Of a DNA stretch of 41,058 nt, positions 22,749-32,413 are shown in pieces. This DNA comes from Gallionella sp. (GTDB lineage Bacteria; Pseudomonadota; Gammaproteobacteria; Burkholderiales; Gallionellaceae), in assembly GCA_030653355.1 (NCBI GenBank), contig JAURZN010000057.1:1-41058 (forward strand). Direction: 5' to 3'. Position numbers and translations under genes: made by a program. The notes under the pieces were generated by a model. That model was not told the DNA's origin and made no database searches. It worked only from the letters and a program-made list of their open reading frames with translations. The stretch's first letter is position 1. Every line of letters begins with the position of its first letter.

Positions 22749-24260
22749 CTACAGACCTTCATAAGGCAAACGGCTGCGACCCTGTTCTGCGGTGATCTTC
22801 GCCAATTTAATGGTTTGCCAGGGCTGCACCTGCTCCCATGTAAAACGCCATTCCCAATTCCCTTCAGTACTTCCCGGATAGTTCATGCGATGCTCCCCCG
22901 ACAGGCAAAGTACATCCTGCATAGGGAAAATGACCGTATTGGCTACCGAAGCAGACAATGAACTCATCATGTCCCAGGGCACATCTACGTCATCTTTGCC
23001 GAGGTAGTGCCGGACAAAACCCTTCTCATGTTCAGCGGAAGTATTCCACCACCCCAGCATCGTGTCGTTATCGTGCGTACCCGTATAGGCTATCGTGTTG
23101 GGGATGTAATTATGCGGTAAAAAATAATTGGAATGATCTTCGGCAAAGGCAAATTGCAGGATACGCATCCCCGGCAATTTAAACTTGTCGCGCAGCTCAA
23201 CCACGTCCTGGGTAATGACGCCCAGGTCTTCGGCTATGATAGGCAAATGCAGGAAGGCGTTCTCAAACGCTTCAAACAGGCTGGCGCCCGGGCCGGGCAT
23301 CCATCTGCCGTTCATTGCAGTCGTTTCGTGCGCAGGCACTTCCCAGTAACTGGCAAAACCCCGGAAATGATCGATACGCACCTGATCAAAACTGCGCAGC
23401 GCATGTTGCAGACGTCTTATCCACCAAATGTAGCCGGTTTGTTCATGCAAGTCCCAGCGGTAGAGCGGATTGCCCCAGAGCTGCCCGGTTTCACTGAAAT
23501 AATCCGGTGGCACTCCGGCAACGACTGTCGGCAAACCGGCATCATCAAGTTCAAAAAGCTCGCGATGCGCCCATACATCGGCGCTGTGATAGGCGACGAA
23601 GATAGGTACATCGCCGATCAGTTTGACGCCACGCTCATTGGCATAGTGCTTTAATTGCATCCATTGGCGGGAAAAACACCATTGGCAGAATTTCCAGAAG
23701 TCGATTTTCTCCGCGCTGATCGCCTCCAGAAAGCGCAAGGCTTGCGCATCCCTGTTAGCTAAGGCCTCAGGCCACAGATTCCAGTGCCGCCCGTCCTGCT
23801 GCTCGTCGATAGTCATGAAGTGTGCATAATCTTCCAGCCATTCACCTTCAGTCATGCAGAATTCAGTATAGGCGGCGTGGAGCGTTGCATCACCGGTGGC
23901 AAAGAAACGCTTGGCGGCACGGCGTAAACGCTCGATTCGGAAAGGCCCCTGCAATGCAAAATCCACTCTGTCATGACGGAACTCGGCGAGGGGTTGGACA
24001 TCCTCCTCCTCCAGCCAGCCGTGATGAAGCAATTCGTAAAGATCGATCAGCAGCACGTTACCCGCGAAGGCAGAAGTGCTCATATAAGGTGAATTTCCGG
24101 GTCCGATTTCACCCAATGGCAAGACCTGCCAATAGCTTTGTCCGGCACCGGCCAGCCAGTCCACAAACAGATAGGCGTTACTGCCCAGGTCACCGGCACC
24201 CAAAGGGCCGGGCAATGAGGTAGGGTGCAGCAGGATACCGCTGGTGCGATTGTTCATCAT
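22749..24260 (-). CDS. malQ: 4-alpha-glucanotransferase (GH77)
   Basis: Disproportionates maltodextrins by moving alpha-1,4-glucan segments and releasing glucose, which feeds the glk-zwf operon. From ATG 24260 the protein has about 503 residues, beginning MMNNRTSGILLHPTSLPG, the GH77 N-terminus. Conserved segments include VRIDHFRGFASYWEVPA (with the nucleophile Asp), PIIAEDLGVITQDV (acid/base Glu) and YTGTHDNDTMLGWW. A longer frame from 24377 is unconserved in its first 39 residues and overlaps the preceding gene, so the later start is taken, although no good ribosome-binding site is visible. It follows the GH57 gene by 46 bases, probably in one operon. Confidence 0.95.
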   Translation of the reverse strand: MMNNRTSGILLHPTSLPGPLGAGDLGSNAYLFVDWLAGAGQSYWQVLPLGEIGPGNSPYMSTSAFAGNVLLIDLYELLHHGWLEEEDVQPLAEFRHDRVDFALQGPFRIERLRRAAKRFFATGDATLHAAYTEFCMTEGEWLEDYAHFMTIDEQQDGRHWNLWPEALANRDAQALRFLEAISAEKIDFWKFCQWCFSRQWMQLKHYANERGVKLIGDVPIFVAYHSADVWAHRELFELDDAGLPTVVAGVPPDYFSETGQLWGNPLYRWDLHEQTGYIWWIRRLQHALRSFDQVRIDHFRGFASYWEVPAHETTAMNGRWMPGPGASLFEAFENAFLHLPIIAEDLGVITQDVVELRDKFKLPGMRILQFAFAEDHSNYFLPHNYIPNTIAYTGTHDNDTMLGWWNTSAEHEKGFVRHYLGKDDVDVPWDMMSSLSASVANTVIFPMQDVLCLSGEHRMNYPGSTEGNWEWRFTWEQVQPWQTIKLAKITAEQGRSRLPYEGL

Positions 24261-24306
24261 AAAGACAATTCTATTGCTATGGTGTGAGGATATAGGAGCA
24301 GGTGGA

Positions 24307-26022
24307 TTATTCGGTTGCGCGGCGCATCGCCCCATCCACTTCCGTTTCGCCCGAGCATCCCAGACTGACTGGGTCATTCAGACTTTGCGGTGCGGTTAAT
24401 TGCAGCAAACGATACAACTCGGTCAGATTGTGGCGGTACAGACGATCAAAACTGGCGACCGAATTGGAAGGATTGTAGTCGCCAAACCACCAGAACCAAT
24501 CCGAACTTTCGCAGGAACACAGCTGTCTTTCGGCAGCTTCGCGCTGTTCCGCGCTTAAACGACCGCTGGACATGACCATGTCATAGCTCAGTTTGGCCGC
24601 GCACAACAGGTCCCAGGCGCGATTTTTATCTTCACAGCCTATCCAGGTTGAAAAATTGCCGTACACCCAACTGCCGGCCGCAATCGTAGGCAGATTGGCT
24701 GTAGCGACAATATCAGTGCGTATCGGGCTTAATTTGACATAGTCAGCGTACGTGCTGGTATTGATTTTGGGGTGAGCTTCTATCTGTGCATACAACTCAT
24801 CCAGAAAATAAAATCCGTTGTAAGGATAATATTCCCAGGCATTTTCGCCATCCAGTATCACGCTCGCTACCGGCGTTTCGCCCTCCGGCGCCTGCTTGGC
24901 TATGTTTTCAAGCTGGTCGATAAAATGCAGGGCCGCATCCTTGCCGTGCCAGCGCGAATATTCAAAGCCTATCAGATCGGACAAATGATCATCCCGGAAA
25001 AAACACTGCAAACCGTCCGCCCCCTTGTCGATACGGTAGGGGCGATATAAATATTGACCGCGCTCGGGCACCGCCTGATGGGAACGACGCAGACTGTTGA
25101 CCAGTACGCCCTCACCGCTGGCGGCCCAATGACAACCCTCCTCGGCCATCACTTCCAGTGTTTCCACAGAAATTGAGCCCTCAGCAGGCCACATTCCCTT
25201 GGGTTCGCTGCCGAATCGCGCCTTGTGGCTTTGTTTTGCCAACTGTATGTGGCGGGTTACGCGCAACCGTCCCTTGGGATAATGCGGAGACTTGGGCATA
25301 GGCGCATCCGGCATCGCCTCCTTGGCACTGGCAAAATCGATCAGCAGCGGGGCCAGCGGATGATAGTGCGGTGTGGCCGATATTTCGATCTGACCGGATT
25401 CGGCCAGTTTGCGGTAACGCGGAATGATGCCGCTGGTCAACTCGCCCACCAGATCGAGCAGGCGTTTACGGTCTTCGTAATCAAAACCCTCTGCCTTGGT
25501 CATCAAACGCGCGACCAGTTCGCTCTCGCGGCGCACGCTTTCGCCACACCATGCCAGGTGATACCAGACCAGCAGATCTGCGACGTACTGCCCGGACAGA
25601 TAGGACAACGCCGTATCCCCCTCAGCCTGCAAACGCTGGAATAATTCCCACAAACGCATATAGGCCGGATAGGGCGCGATCATCTTGGTGTGGCTGCTGC
25701 GGAAACAGGCATCCAGCGCCAGTCGCCGTTCTTCCAGCGACAATTCACAGGAATTCTTATGTACCAGCAGGCGCAATAAAGGGTCGCGCAATTTCCCGGT
25801 CGCGAACTGGTCGGTGTAATCCTCCAGCTGGTCGAGCAGGATGGGCACGAAGTTCAATACCACGCGCACCTTGGGATGACGCTCAAGGTGATACGCCATA
25901 TCCGTGTAATCCTTGATGGCGTGCAAATAGACCCACGGCAGGACAAAATCGCCGCTGGCATAATCGCGATAATCCGGCTGGTGCATATGCCAGAGGAAGA
26001 CTAAATCGAGGGGTTTTTTCAT
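24307..26022 (-). CDS. Glycoside hydrolase family 57 (alpha-glucan acting)
   Basis: A 571-residue cytoplasmic GH57 enzyme. The family opens with VFLWHMHQPDYRD, and the catalytic centre is present: WPAEGSIS holds the nucleophile Glu, and the acid/base Asp is in VILDGENAWEYYP. The region SATPHYHPLAPLL is another GH57 landmark. GH57 includes alpha-amylases, 4-alpha-glucanotransferases, amylopullulanases and branching enzymes. From sequence alone the activity cannot be fixed, but the setting between malQ and glgC points to glycogen or maltodextrin trimming. No signal peptide. It starts 46 bases after glgC, with a small hairpin in the gap. Confidence 0.9.
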   Translation of the reverse strand: MKKPLDLVFLWHMHQPDYRDYASGDFVLPWVYLHAIKDYTDMAYHLERHPKVRVVLNFVPILLDQLEDYTDQFATGKLRDPLLRLLVHKNSCELSLEERRLALDACFRSSHTKMIAPYPAYMRLWELFQRLQAEGDTALSYLSGQYVADLLVWYHLAWCGESVRRESELVARLMTKAEGFDYEDRKRLLDLVGELTSGIIPRYRKLAESGQIEISATPHYHPLAPLLIDFASAKEAMPDAPMPKSPHYPKGRLRVTRHIQLAKQSHKARFGSEPKGMWPAEGSISVETLEVMAEEGCHWAASGEGVLVNSLRRSHQAVPERGQYLYRPYRIDKGADGLQCFFRDDHLSDLIGFEYSRWHGKDAALHFIDQLENIAKQAPEGETPVASVILDGENAWEYYPYNGFYFLDELYAQIEAHPKINTSTYADYVKLSPIRTDIVATANLPTIAAGSWVYGNFSTWIGCEDKNRAWDLLCAAKLSYDMVMSSGRLSAEQREAAERQLCSCESSDWFWWFGDYNPSNSVASFDRLYRHNLTELYRLLQLTAPQSLNDPVSLGCSGETEVDGAMRRATE

Positions 26023-26032
26023 AACATGAAGT

Positions 26033-26051
26033 CCCGCCGTTTAGCGACGGG
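26033..26051 (-). promoter_or_regulatory. Small hairpin ahead of the GH57 gene
   Basis: On the minus strand CCCGTCG and CGGCGGG flank a five-base loop with one mismatch, 10 bases before the GH57 start codon. It could partly mask the ribosome-binding region or mark an RNA-processing site between glgC and the GH57 gene. There is no T run, so it is not an obvious terminator. Confidence 0.25.
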
Positions 26052-26068
26052 GATAGGTGAGTTTAATC

Positions 26069-27394
26069 TTAGCGTGTACTGTGAAATTTCTGTCCCAGCA
26101 TTTCTGGGGTGATCAGCGTGACGCCATTTTCGCTGACATGGAAACGCTTGCGGTCTTCGTCGATATTGACGCCAATTTTCATACCGTCGGGAATCTTGCA
26201 ACTTTTATCGACAATCACGCGCTTCAATACCACATGCCGGCCAATATCCACGTCGGGCAAGATCACCGAATCTTCGATGGTTGAATAACTGTTCACGCGC
26301 ACATCGGAAAAAAGCAGCGAGCGTTTGACGATAGAACCACTGACTATGCAACCGCCGGATACCAGAGAATCAACCGCATAACCGCGACGCTCGTCCTCAT
26401 CAAAGACGAATTTGGCGGGGGGCAATTGTTCCTGATAGGTCCAGATCGGCCATTCCTGATCATACATATTCAGGTCGGGTATGACCTTAGTCATTTCCAT
26501 ACTGGCTTCCCAGTAGGAATCTATGGTGCCCACGTCACGCCAGTACGGCATCTTGTCATCTTCCATGCCTACGCAGCTTTGTTCGAAGCTTTGCGCAAAC
26601 ACACGGTAATTTTTAACCATGTGCGGGATCAGATCCTTGCCAAAATCATGGCTGGACTTGGGGTTGTCGGCATCGCGTATCAGCTGCTCAATCAGGAACT
26701 GTGTGTTGAACACATAAATACCCATGCTGGCCAGTGACTTTTCCGGATTATCCGGAATCGAGGGCGGATTTTCCGGTTTCTCGACGAATTCGACTACACG
26801 AGCCTCATCGTCCACGCCCATCACGCCAAAGGCATACGCCTCGGCAATCGGCACTTCGAGGCAAGCCACCGTCATGTCGGCCTTTTTTTCCACATGGAAA
26901 GCCAGCAACTTGCCGTAATCCATTTTATAGATATGGTCGCCGGCCAGCACCACGACAAAATCGCACTTCGATCCGCGTATGATATCCAGATTCTGAAATA
27001 CGGCGTCGGCCGTACCGCGATACCACTGGTCTTCACTGACGCGCTGTTGCGCAGGCAATAAATCGAGGTATTCGCCGAACTGGCCGTTCAGAAATGACCA
27101 GCCGCGCTGAATATGCTGAATCAGGCTGTGTGACTTATATTGCGTCGCCACGCCGATGCGGCGTATGCCGGAATTCACGCAGTTTGAAAGCACGAAATCG
27201 ATGATGCGAAACTTGCCGCCAAACGGAACGGCCGGCTTGGCACGCCAGTCAGTCAATTCGTGCAGCCTGCTTCCACGACCGCCGGCCAGCACCATCGCGT
27301 AAGTATTTTTGGTCAGGCGGCTCACAAAACGGGGTTCAGGATCACCAGCAGCCACATGGTATTTCTTTTTCAAATAACCTAATTCAACACTCAT
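26069..27394 (-). CDS. glgC: Glucose-1-phosphate adenylyltransferase
   Basis: Makes ADP-glucose from glucose-1-phosphate and ATP, the committed step of glycogen synthesis. At 441 residues it closely follows E. coli GlgC. It has the N-terminal pyrophosphorylase loop [14 protein letters not shown], the activator-site lysine in [45 protein letters not shown] and the C-terminal beta-helix with [16 protein letters not shown] 27394 is chosen because GGAGG lies five bases upstream; a TTG at 27409 would place the ribosome-binding site inside the gene. E. coli-type GlgC is activated by fructose-1,6-bisphosphate and inhibited by AMP, and that is expected here. It is divergent from glgB and heads the glgC-GH57-malQ unit. 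Confidence 0.97.
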   Translation of the reverse strand: MSVELGYLKKKYHVAAGDPEPRFVSRLTKNTYAMVLAGGRGSRLHELTDWRAKPAVPFGGKFRIIDFVLSNCVNSGIRRIGVATQYKSHSLIQHIQRGWSFLNGQFGEYLDLLPAQQRVSEDQWYRGTADAVFQNLDIIRGSKCDFVVVLAGDHIYKMDYGKLLAFHVEKKADMTVACLEVPIAEAYAFGVMGVDDEARVVEFVEKPENPPSIPDNPEKSLASMGIYVFNTQFLIEQLIRDADNPKSSHDFGKDLIPHMVKNYRVFAQSFEQSCVGMEDDKMPYWRDVGTIDSYWEASMEMTKVIPDLNMYDQEWPIWTYQEQLPPAKFVFDEDERRGYAVDSLVSGGCIVSGSIVKRSLLFSDVRVNSYSTIEDSVILPDVDIGRHVVLKRVIVDKSCKIPDGMKIGVNIDEDRKRFHVSENGVTLITPEMLGQKFHSTR

Positions 27395-27486
27395 CTCAGC
27401 CTCCCTCAAGTCATATTTACCTTAATTGCTATGGTCATTATCGTTTACAATTGCGGCTCGGCACAAGAAATAAAAAGGAAATTAAA
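27395..27486. promoter_or_regulatory. Divergent glgC/glgB control region
   Basis: Only 92 bases separate the two divergent start codons. The minus side carries GGGAGG for glgC and the plus side AAGGA (27475-27479), seven bases before the GTG used for glgB. The middle is AT-rich and must hold both promoters, so they overlap or share regulation. No textbook -35/-10 pair stood out. Confidence 0.5.
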
Positions 27487-29643
27487 GTGGACATGCAGAT
27501 TGAAACTTTGTTGCAAGCTCGCCTGCAAGATCCTTTCGCTTTGCTAGGCTCGCACCGTGAAGCCAGCGAATGGGTCATACGCTTTTATGAACCTCATGCC
27601 ACACAAATTACGCTGCTGGACAGCGGTGAACCCTTCAGAAAAATCCATCCCGGCGGCCTGTTCGAATGGCGCGGAACAAGCGAACCCGTACTACCCTACC
27701 GGTTGCGTATCAATCAAGGCACTGCATCCCGCGATGTGTACGACCCCTACCAGTTCCCCTCCCATATTTCCGAGCAGGATCTGTTTTTGTTCAGCGAGGG
27801 AAATCTGCGCCAGGGCTATCGTATGCTCGGTTCGCACGCGGTGGAAATCAACGGGGTCAAGGGTGTACGTTTCGCCGTCTGGGCGCCGAATGCCGAACGC
27901 GTCAGCGTGGTGGGCGAATTCAATAGCTGGGACGGTCGCCTCTACCCCATGCGCTTGCACGGATCGAGCGGGGTGTGGGAAATTTTCATCCCCGAAATCG
28001 CGCAACATGCCCTGTATCGTTATGAAATCCGCAATCGCGATTCCGGCAACGTGCTGACCAAGACCGACCCCTATGCGCAGGGCTATGAACTGCGCCCCGG
28101 CACGGCGGCGCTGGCTGCGCCCATCAATGGGCACCGCTGGCAGGACGATGACTGGATGCAGAAACGCAGTGAGTGGGACTGGCTGCATGGCGCAGTCAAT
28201 ATCTATGAAATTCATCCCGGTTCCTGGAAGCGCCATCCGGACGGCCGCTTCTACACTTACAGCGAATTGGCCAGAGACCTAGTGCCCTATGTCAAGGGTA
28301 TGGGCTATACACACGTTGAATTGATGCCGATTACCGAACATCCACTGGATGAATCGTGGGGTTATCAGTGCACGGGCTATTTTGCCCCCAGCAGCCGCTT
28401 CGGCTCGCCCGACGAATTGCGTCATCTGATCGACGCGTTCCATCAGGCCGATATCGGGGTCATTCTCGACTGGGTGCCCGCGCACTTTCCGCAGGATAGC
28501 TGGGCGCTGGCACGCTTCGACGGCACGGCACTGTACGAGCATGAAGATCCGCGTCTGGGCTTTCATCAGGACTGGGGCACGCACATCTTCAATTTTGGCC
28601 GCAACGAAGTCAAAACCTTTTTGTTGTCCAGCGCACATTACTGGCTCTCCGAATTCCATTTCGATGGCTTGCGCGTGGATGCCGTTGCCTCCATGCTGTA
28701 TCTGGACTACTCACGCAAAGCGGGCGAATGGATACCGAACAAATACGGTGGCCGTGAAAATCTCGACGCGGTGGAATTTTTGCGCGAGATGAACATCATG
28801 GTACACGACGAATTTCCGGGTGCGCTGACCATGGCGGAAGAATCAACCGCGTGGCCGGGCGTATCGCGCCCTGTTTACCTGGGTGGACTCGGCTTCTCGA
28901 TGAAGTGGAACATGGGCTGGATGAATGACACGCTGAGTTATTTTCAGAATGATCCGGTACACCGCCGCTATCACCATAGCCAGCTGACTTTCGGGCAGAT
29001 TTACGCCTACAGCGAAAATTTCGTGATGCCGTTCTCGCATGACGAAGTGGTGCACGGCAAGGGCTCGCTCTTGTCCAAGATGCCCGGCGATGCCTGGCAG
29101 AAATTTGCCAACCTGCGCCTGCTGCTGACTTATCAGATGACCAGTCCGGGGAAAAAGCTTAACTTCATGGGCAATGAGATTGCGCAGGGACGTGAATGGC
29201 AATCGAAGTGGGAACTGGAATGGTGGCAATTGGGTGAAGAACTGCATCGTGGCGTACAGAATTTGACGCATGACCTCAACAAACTGTATCGCACCCTGCC
29301 CGCTTTGCATGAGCTGGATTTCCAGTCGGATGGATTTTCCTGGATAGACTGCAACGATGCAGAAAAATCGGTGTTGTCCTACCAGCGGCGCGCGCGTGAC
29401 GGTTCCATGGCGATAGTCGCCCTGAATCTGACGCCTTTGCCGCGCAAGCGCTATCGCATCGGCCTTCCCGAAAACACCAGCTATCGCGAAGTGCTGAACA
29501 GCGATTCCAGCTATTACGCGGGAAGCAACCTCGGCAATGCGGGTCTGATTCAGGCGGAAGCCATACCCTGGATGGGCCTGCCCTGCTCTGCCGAAATCTC
29601 ATTGCCTCCTCTGGCAGGGGTGATTCTGGTACCGGGGGCGTAA
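27487..29643 (+). CDS. glgB: 1,4-alpha-glucan branching enzyme (GH13_9)
   Basis: Introduces alpha-1,6 branches into glycogen. About 719 residues in the E. coli-like layout: an N-terminal beta-sandwich module, a CBM48 module ([20 protein letters not shown]), the GH13 barrel and a C-terminal sheet. Catalytic residues are visible in [12 protein letters not shown] (nucleophile Asp), [11 protein letters not shown] (acid/base Glu) and [12 protein letters not shown] (transition-state Asp). The frame could open with TTG 27451, but AAGGA at 27475-27479 is spaced seven bases from GTG 27487, so this start is preferred, with ATG 27493 as alternative. It is divergent from glgC and is followed 130 bases later by pgi on the same strand. 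Confidence 0.96.
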   Translation: MDMQIETLLQARLQDPFALLGSHREASEWVIRFYEPHATQITLLDSGEPFRKIHPGGLFEWRGTSEPVLPYRLRINQGTASRDVYDPYQFPSHISEQDLFLFSEGNLRQGYRMLGSHAVEINGVKGVRFAVWAPNAERVSVVGEFNSWDGRLYPMRLHGSSGVWEIFIPEIAQHALYRYEIRNRDSGNVLTKTDPYAQGYELRPGTAALAAPINGHRWQDDDWMQKRSEWDWLHGAVNIYEIHPGSWKRHPDGRFYTYSELARDLVPYVKGMGYTHVELMPITEHPLDESWGYQCTGYFAPSSRFGSPDELRHLIDAFHQADIGVILDWVPAHFPQDSWALARFDGTALYEHEDPRLGFHQDWGTHIFNFGRNEVKTFLLSSAHYWLSEFHFDGLRVDAVASMLYLDYSRKAGEWIPNKYGGRENLDAVEFLREMNIMVHDEFPGALTMAEESTAWPGVSRPVYLGGLGFSMKWNMGWMNDTLSYFQNDPVHRRYHHSQLTFGQIYAYSENFVMPFSHDEVVHGKGSLLSKMPGDAWQKFANLRLLLTYQMTSPGKKLNFMGNEIAQGREWQSKWELEWWQLGEELHRGVQNLTHDLNKLYRTLPALHELDFQSDGFSWIDCNDAEKSVLSYQRRARDGSMAIVALNLTPLPRKRYRIGLPENTSYREVLNSDSSYYAGSNLGNAGLIQAEAIPWMGLPCSAEISLPPLAGVILVPGA

Positions 29644-29773
29644 AAAATTATCCGCGAGATACATGAAAGACACTAAATAATGTTCAAATTTAGCATATTG
29701 ACCTCCGCCCTGAATTTTTCGTGTATTTCGTGGACTGGCGTTTTTCAGGTTAAATTTGATTTGAGATAACTAC

Positions 29774-31420
29774 ATGTCAAAACTTACACAATCCGCTGCC
29801 TGGCATGCTCTGAAGACGCATTTTGCCGGCATCAAAGAGAACCACATGCGTCAGATGTTTCAGGATGATCCGGCGCGCTTTGAGAAATTCTCGGTGAAAT
29901 TCGGCAGCCTGCTGTTTGATTATTCCAAGAACCGCATCACCGCCGAGACCATGCGACTGCTGATCGCGCTGGCCGAAAGTGCCGAACTCCCCGCCTATAT
30001 CGAGCGCAAGTTTTCCGGCACCCGGATCAACACAACCGAACAGCGCGCCGTGCTGCATACGGCGCTGCGCAACCGCTCCAACCGTCCGGTTTTGTACAAT
30101 GGCAAGGATGTCATGCCCGAAGTGCAGAGGGTATTGGGCCTGATGCGGGAATTTTCCGAGGCGGTGCGCAACGGATCACACCTCGGACATAGTGGCCGCG
30201 CTTTTACCGACATCGTCAATATCGGCATCGGCGGTTCCGATCTCGGCCCGCTGATGGTATGTGAAGCCCTCAAACCTTATGCCAGTGCCAATCTGCGCGC
30301 CCATTTTGTTTCCAACGTGGACGCGACACAAATTACCGAGACACTGAAAAAACTGGATGCGGAAACCACGCTGTTCATTGTCAGCTCCAAGACCTTCACC
30401 ACCCAGGAAACGCTGACCAATGCACGTTCGGCGCGTGACTGGCTGATCGGCCAACTAGGCGACCCGACAGCGGTGGAAAAACACTTTGCCGCCGTCTCGA
30501 CCAATCTCAAGGCAACCGCCGAGTTCGGCATCAGTCCGGAGAACGTGTTCGAATTCTGGGACTGGGTCGGTGGGCGTTATTCGCTGTGGTCAGCCATAGG
30601 CTTGCCCATTGCGCTGTTTGTCGGCATGGACCGTTTCGAAGAACTGCTGGCGGGCGCGCATGAGATGGATGAACATTTCCGCACGACGCCGCTGGATCAG
30701 AATATTCCGGTGCTGATGGGCATGCTGGGCATCTGGTATGGTGATTTTTTCGGCGCGGGTTCCAATGCCGTGCTGCCCTATGACCAGTACCTGCATCGCT
30801 TCCCCGCCTATCTGCAACAACTGGATATGGAGAGCAACGGCAAGGGCGTGGATCGCGACGGGAATCAGGTCGATTACGATACCGGCATGGTGGTATGGGG
30901 CGAATCGGGCACCAACGGCCAGCACGCCTTTTACCAGCTGATCCATCAGGGCACCCGCATGATTCCGGCTGACTTTTTGGCACCGCTGCACAGCCAGAAT
31001 CCAGTTGGCGAACATCATGCCATCCTGCTCGCCAACTGTTTCGCGCAGACCGAAGCGCTGATGGTCGGCAAGACCGCGGACGAAGCACGCGCTGAACTGG
31101 AAGCACAAGGCATGCAGGGAGATGAACTGGAAGCCCTGCTGCCTCACAAGGTATTCCCGGGCAACAAACCCACCAACACCCTGCTGTTCGACCGCCTCGA
31201 CCCCCACTCGTTGGGCATGTTGGTTGCGCTCTATGAACAAAAGGTATTCGTGCAGGGCATCGTGTGGAACATCAACTCGTTCGACCAATGGGGCGTGGAA
31301 CTGGGCAAACAACTCGCCAGCAAAATACTGCCTGAATTGCTGGATGCCTCAGTCAAGTCCAATCACGATAAATCCACCCGCAGCCTGATCGAGTACTACC
31401 ATCAGGAAACGAAGGATTAA
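29774..31420 (+). CDS. pgi: Glucose-6-phosphate isomerase
   Basis: Interconverts glucose-6-phosphate and fructose-6-phosphate, linking gluconeogenic flux to glycogen synthesis and to the zwf route. At 548 residues it is typical of bacterial [17 protein letters not shown] forms the phosphate site, [16 protein letters not shown] is PGI signature 1 and [16 protein letters not shown] is signature 2. The active-site glutamate is in [15 protein letters not shown] and the histidine follows. ATG 29774 has a weak ribosome-binding site. It may be transcribed with glgB, although the 130-base gap allows a separate promoter. Confidence 0.97.
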   Translation: MSKLTQSAAWHALKTHFAGIKENHMRQMFQDDPARFEKFSVKFGSLLFDYSKNRITAETMRLLIALAESAELPAYIERKFSGTRINTTEQRAVLHTALRNRSNRPVLYNGKDVMPEVQRVLGLMREFSEAVRNGSHLGHSGRAFTDIVNIGIGGSDLGPLMVCEALKPYASANLRAHFVSNVDATQITETLKKLDAETTLFIVSSKTFTTQETLTNARSARDWLIGQLGDPTAVEKHFAAVSTNLKATAEFGISPENVFEFWDWVGGRYSLWSAIGLPIALFVGMDRFEELLAGAHEMDEHFRTTPLDQNIPVLMGMLGIWYGDFFGAGSNAVLPYDQYLHRFPAYLQQLDMESNGKGVDRDGNQVDYDTGMVVWGESGTNGQHAFYQLIHQGTRMIPADFLAPLHSQNPVGEHHAILLANCFAQTEALMVGKTADEARAELEAQGMQGDELEALLPHKVFPGNKPTNTLLFDRLDPHSLGMLVALYEQKVFVQGIVWNINSFDQWGVELGKQLASKILPELLDASVKSNHDKSTRSLIEYYHQETKD

Positions 31421-31445
31421 CTCGCATTCCATTATTAGCAACGTC

Positions 31446-31465
31446 ATTCCCGCGAAGGCGGGAAT
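31446..31465. repeat. dRS3-like 20-bp inverted repeat
   Basis: ATTCCC, eight bases (GCGAAGGC), then GGGAAT. This has exactly the form of the neisserial dRS3 repeat ATTCCC-N8-GGGAAT, and related 'CATTCCCGCGAAGGCGGGAATCC' palindromes are scattered through other proteobacterial genomes. It lies between the convergent ends of pgi and mlaF and could also act as a weak transcription stop. Confidence 0.75.
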
Positions 31466-31531
31466 CCAGCGAAAACAGGTACCGCGTAGCGGACCAAACC
31501 GGGATTAATGAATAAGGTGCTCAGTCCTCAT

Positions 31532-32332
31532 TTATCCAATATCTTCCGCGTAGGGGCGGCTCGGATATTGGAAAGCGACCGGGCCGTCCGGCTCTGAATG
31601 AATGAACTGATGGACGAAGGGATCCTTCGACTCCAGCATGTCTGCGGCTTCTCCCTCCGCCACGACTACGCCGTCATGAATGAAATATACATAATCGGCA
31701 ATCTTGAGTGATTCGGACATGTCATAAGTGACCACGACCGAGGTGACGCCGAGGGCGTCGTTCAGCGTGCGGATCAGATTGGCGATGATGCTGAGTGAAA
31801 TCGGGTCGAGTCCGGCGAAGGGTTCGTCGTAGATAATCAGCGTGGGATCAAGCGCAATCGCCCTGGCCAGTGCCACCCGGCGCTCCATGCCGCCCGACAG
31901 ATCCTTGGGCATCAGGTCGCGTGCATTGCGCAGCCCCACGGCTTGCAGCTTCATCAGCACCAGATCGCGTATCATTTCTTCCGACAGGTCGGTATGCTCG
32001 CGCATCGGAAAGGCCAGATTGTCATACACGGACCAATCGCTGAACAGCCCGCTCACCTGAAACATCATGCCCATTTCCCGGCGCATGGCGGACAGTTCGG
32101 CGTTGCCCTGCTCATGTATCACCTGGCCCAACACCTTGACACTGCCGCGATCGGGTTTAAGCTGTCCGCCAAAATGATGCAGCAAGGTGCTCTTGCCGCA
32201 TCCGCTGACACCCAGAATCGCAACCACTTTCCCGCGCGGTATCGTGAGATTGATGCCCTTGAGGACTTTAGTTTTCCCGTAGGAAAAATGAAGGTCACTG
32301 ACCTCAACCAGATTTTCTGCAACGTGCTTCAA
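31532..32332 (-). CDS. mlaF: ABC transporter ATPase, MlaF type
   Basis: About 266 residues. It has Walker A GVSGCGKSTLL, Q-loop GMMFQVSGLFSDWSV, signature LSGGMERRVALARAIALDP and Walker B LIIYDEPFAGLDP, closest to the MlaF ATPase of the Mla phospholipid-transport complex. The switch histidine is replaced: VVVTYDMSES has Tyr (codon 31724-31726) where VTHD or VSHD is expected. A frame opens at GTG 32347, but AAGGAG at 32344-32339 is spaced six bases from TTG 32332, so that start is preferred. The usual downstream mlaE and mlaD genes are missing: the gene ends facing pgi. It may serve a permease encoded elsewhere, or be a decaying copy. Confidence 0.8.
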   Translation of the reverse strand: MKHVAENLVEVSDLHFSYGKTKVLKGINLTIPRGKVVAILGVSGCGKSTLLHHFGGQLKPDRGSVKVLGQVIHEQGNAELSAMRREMGMMFQVSGLFSDWSVYDNLAFPMREHTDLSEEMIRDLVLMKLQAVGLRNARDLMPKDLSGGMERRVALARAIALDPTLIIYDEPFAGLDPISLSIIANLIRTLNDALGVTSVVVTYDMSESLKIADYVYFIHDGVVVAEGEAADMLESKDPFVHQFIHSEPDGPVAFQYPSRPYAEDIG

Positions 32333-32413
32333 TATCTTCTCCTTCACAACGGGCGGATGGTATCATTTTTAACGTTACGCGACCCATCGCTCGCTGACTG
32401 AACGGCAGCCTCC

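Noticed and set aside
31421-31531. Missing mlaE/mlaD downstream of mlaF as small or frameshifted genes
   Set aside because: Only about 110 bases remain before the convergent pgi stop, and they contain the dRS3-like repeat and no permease-like sequence.
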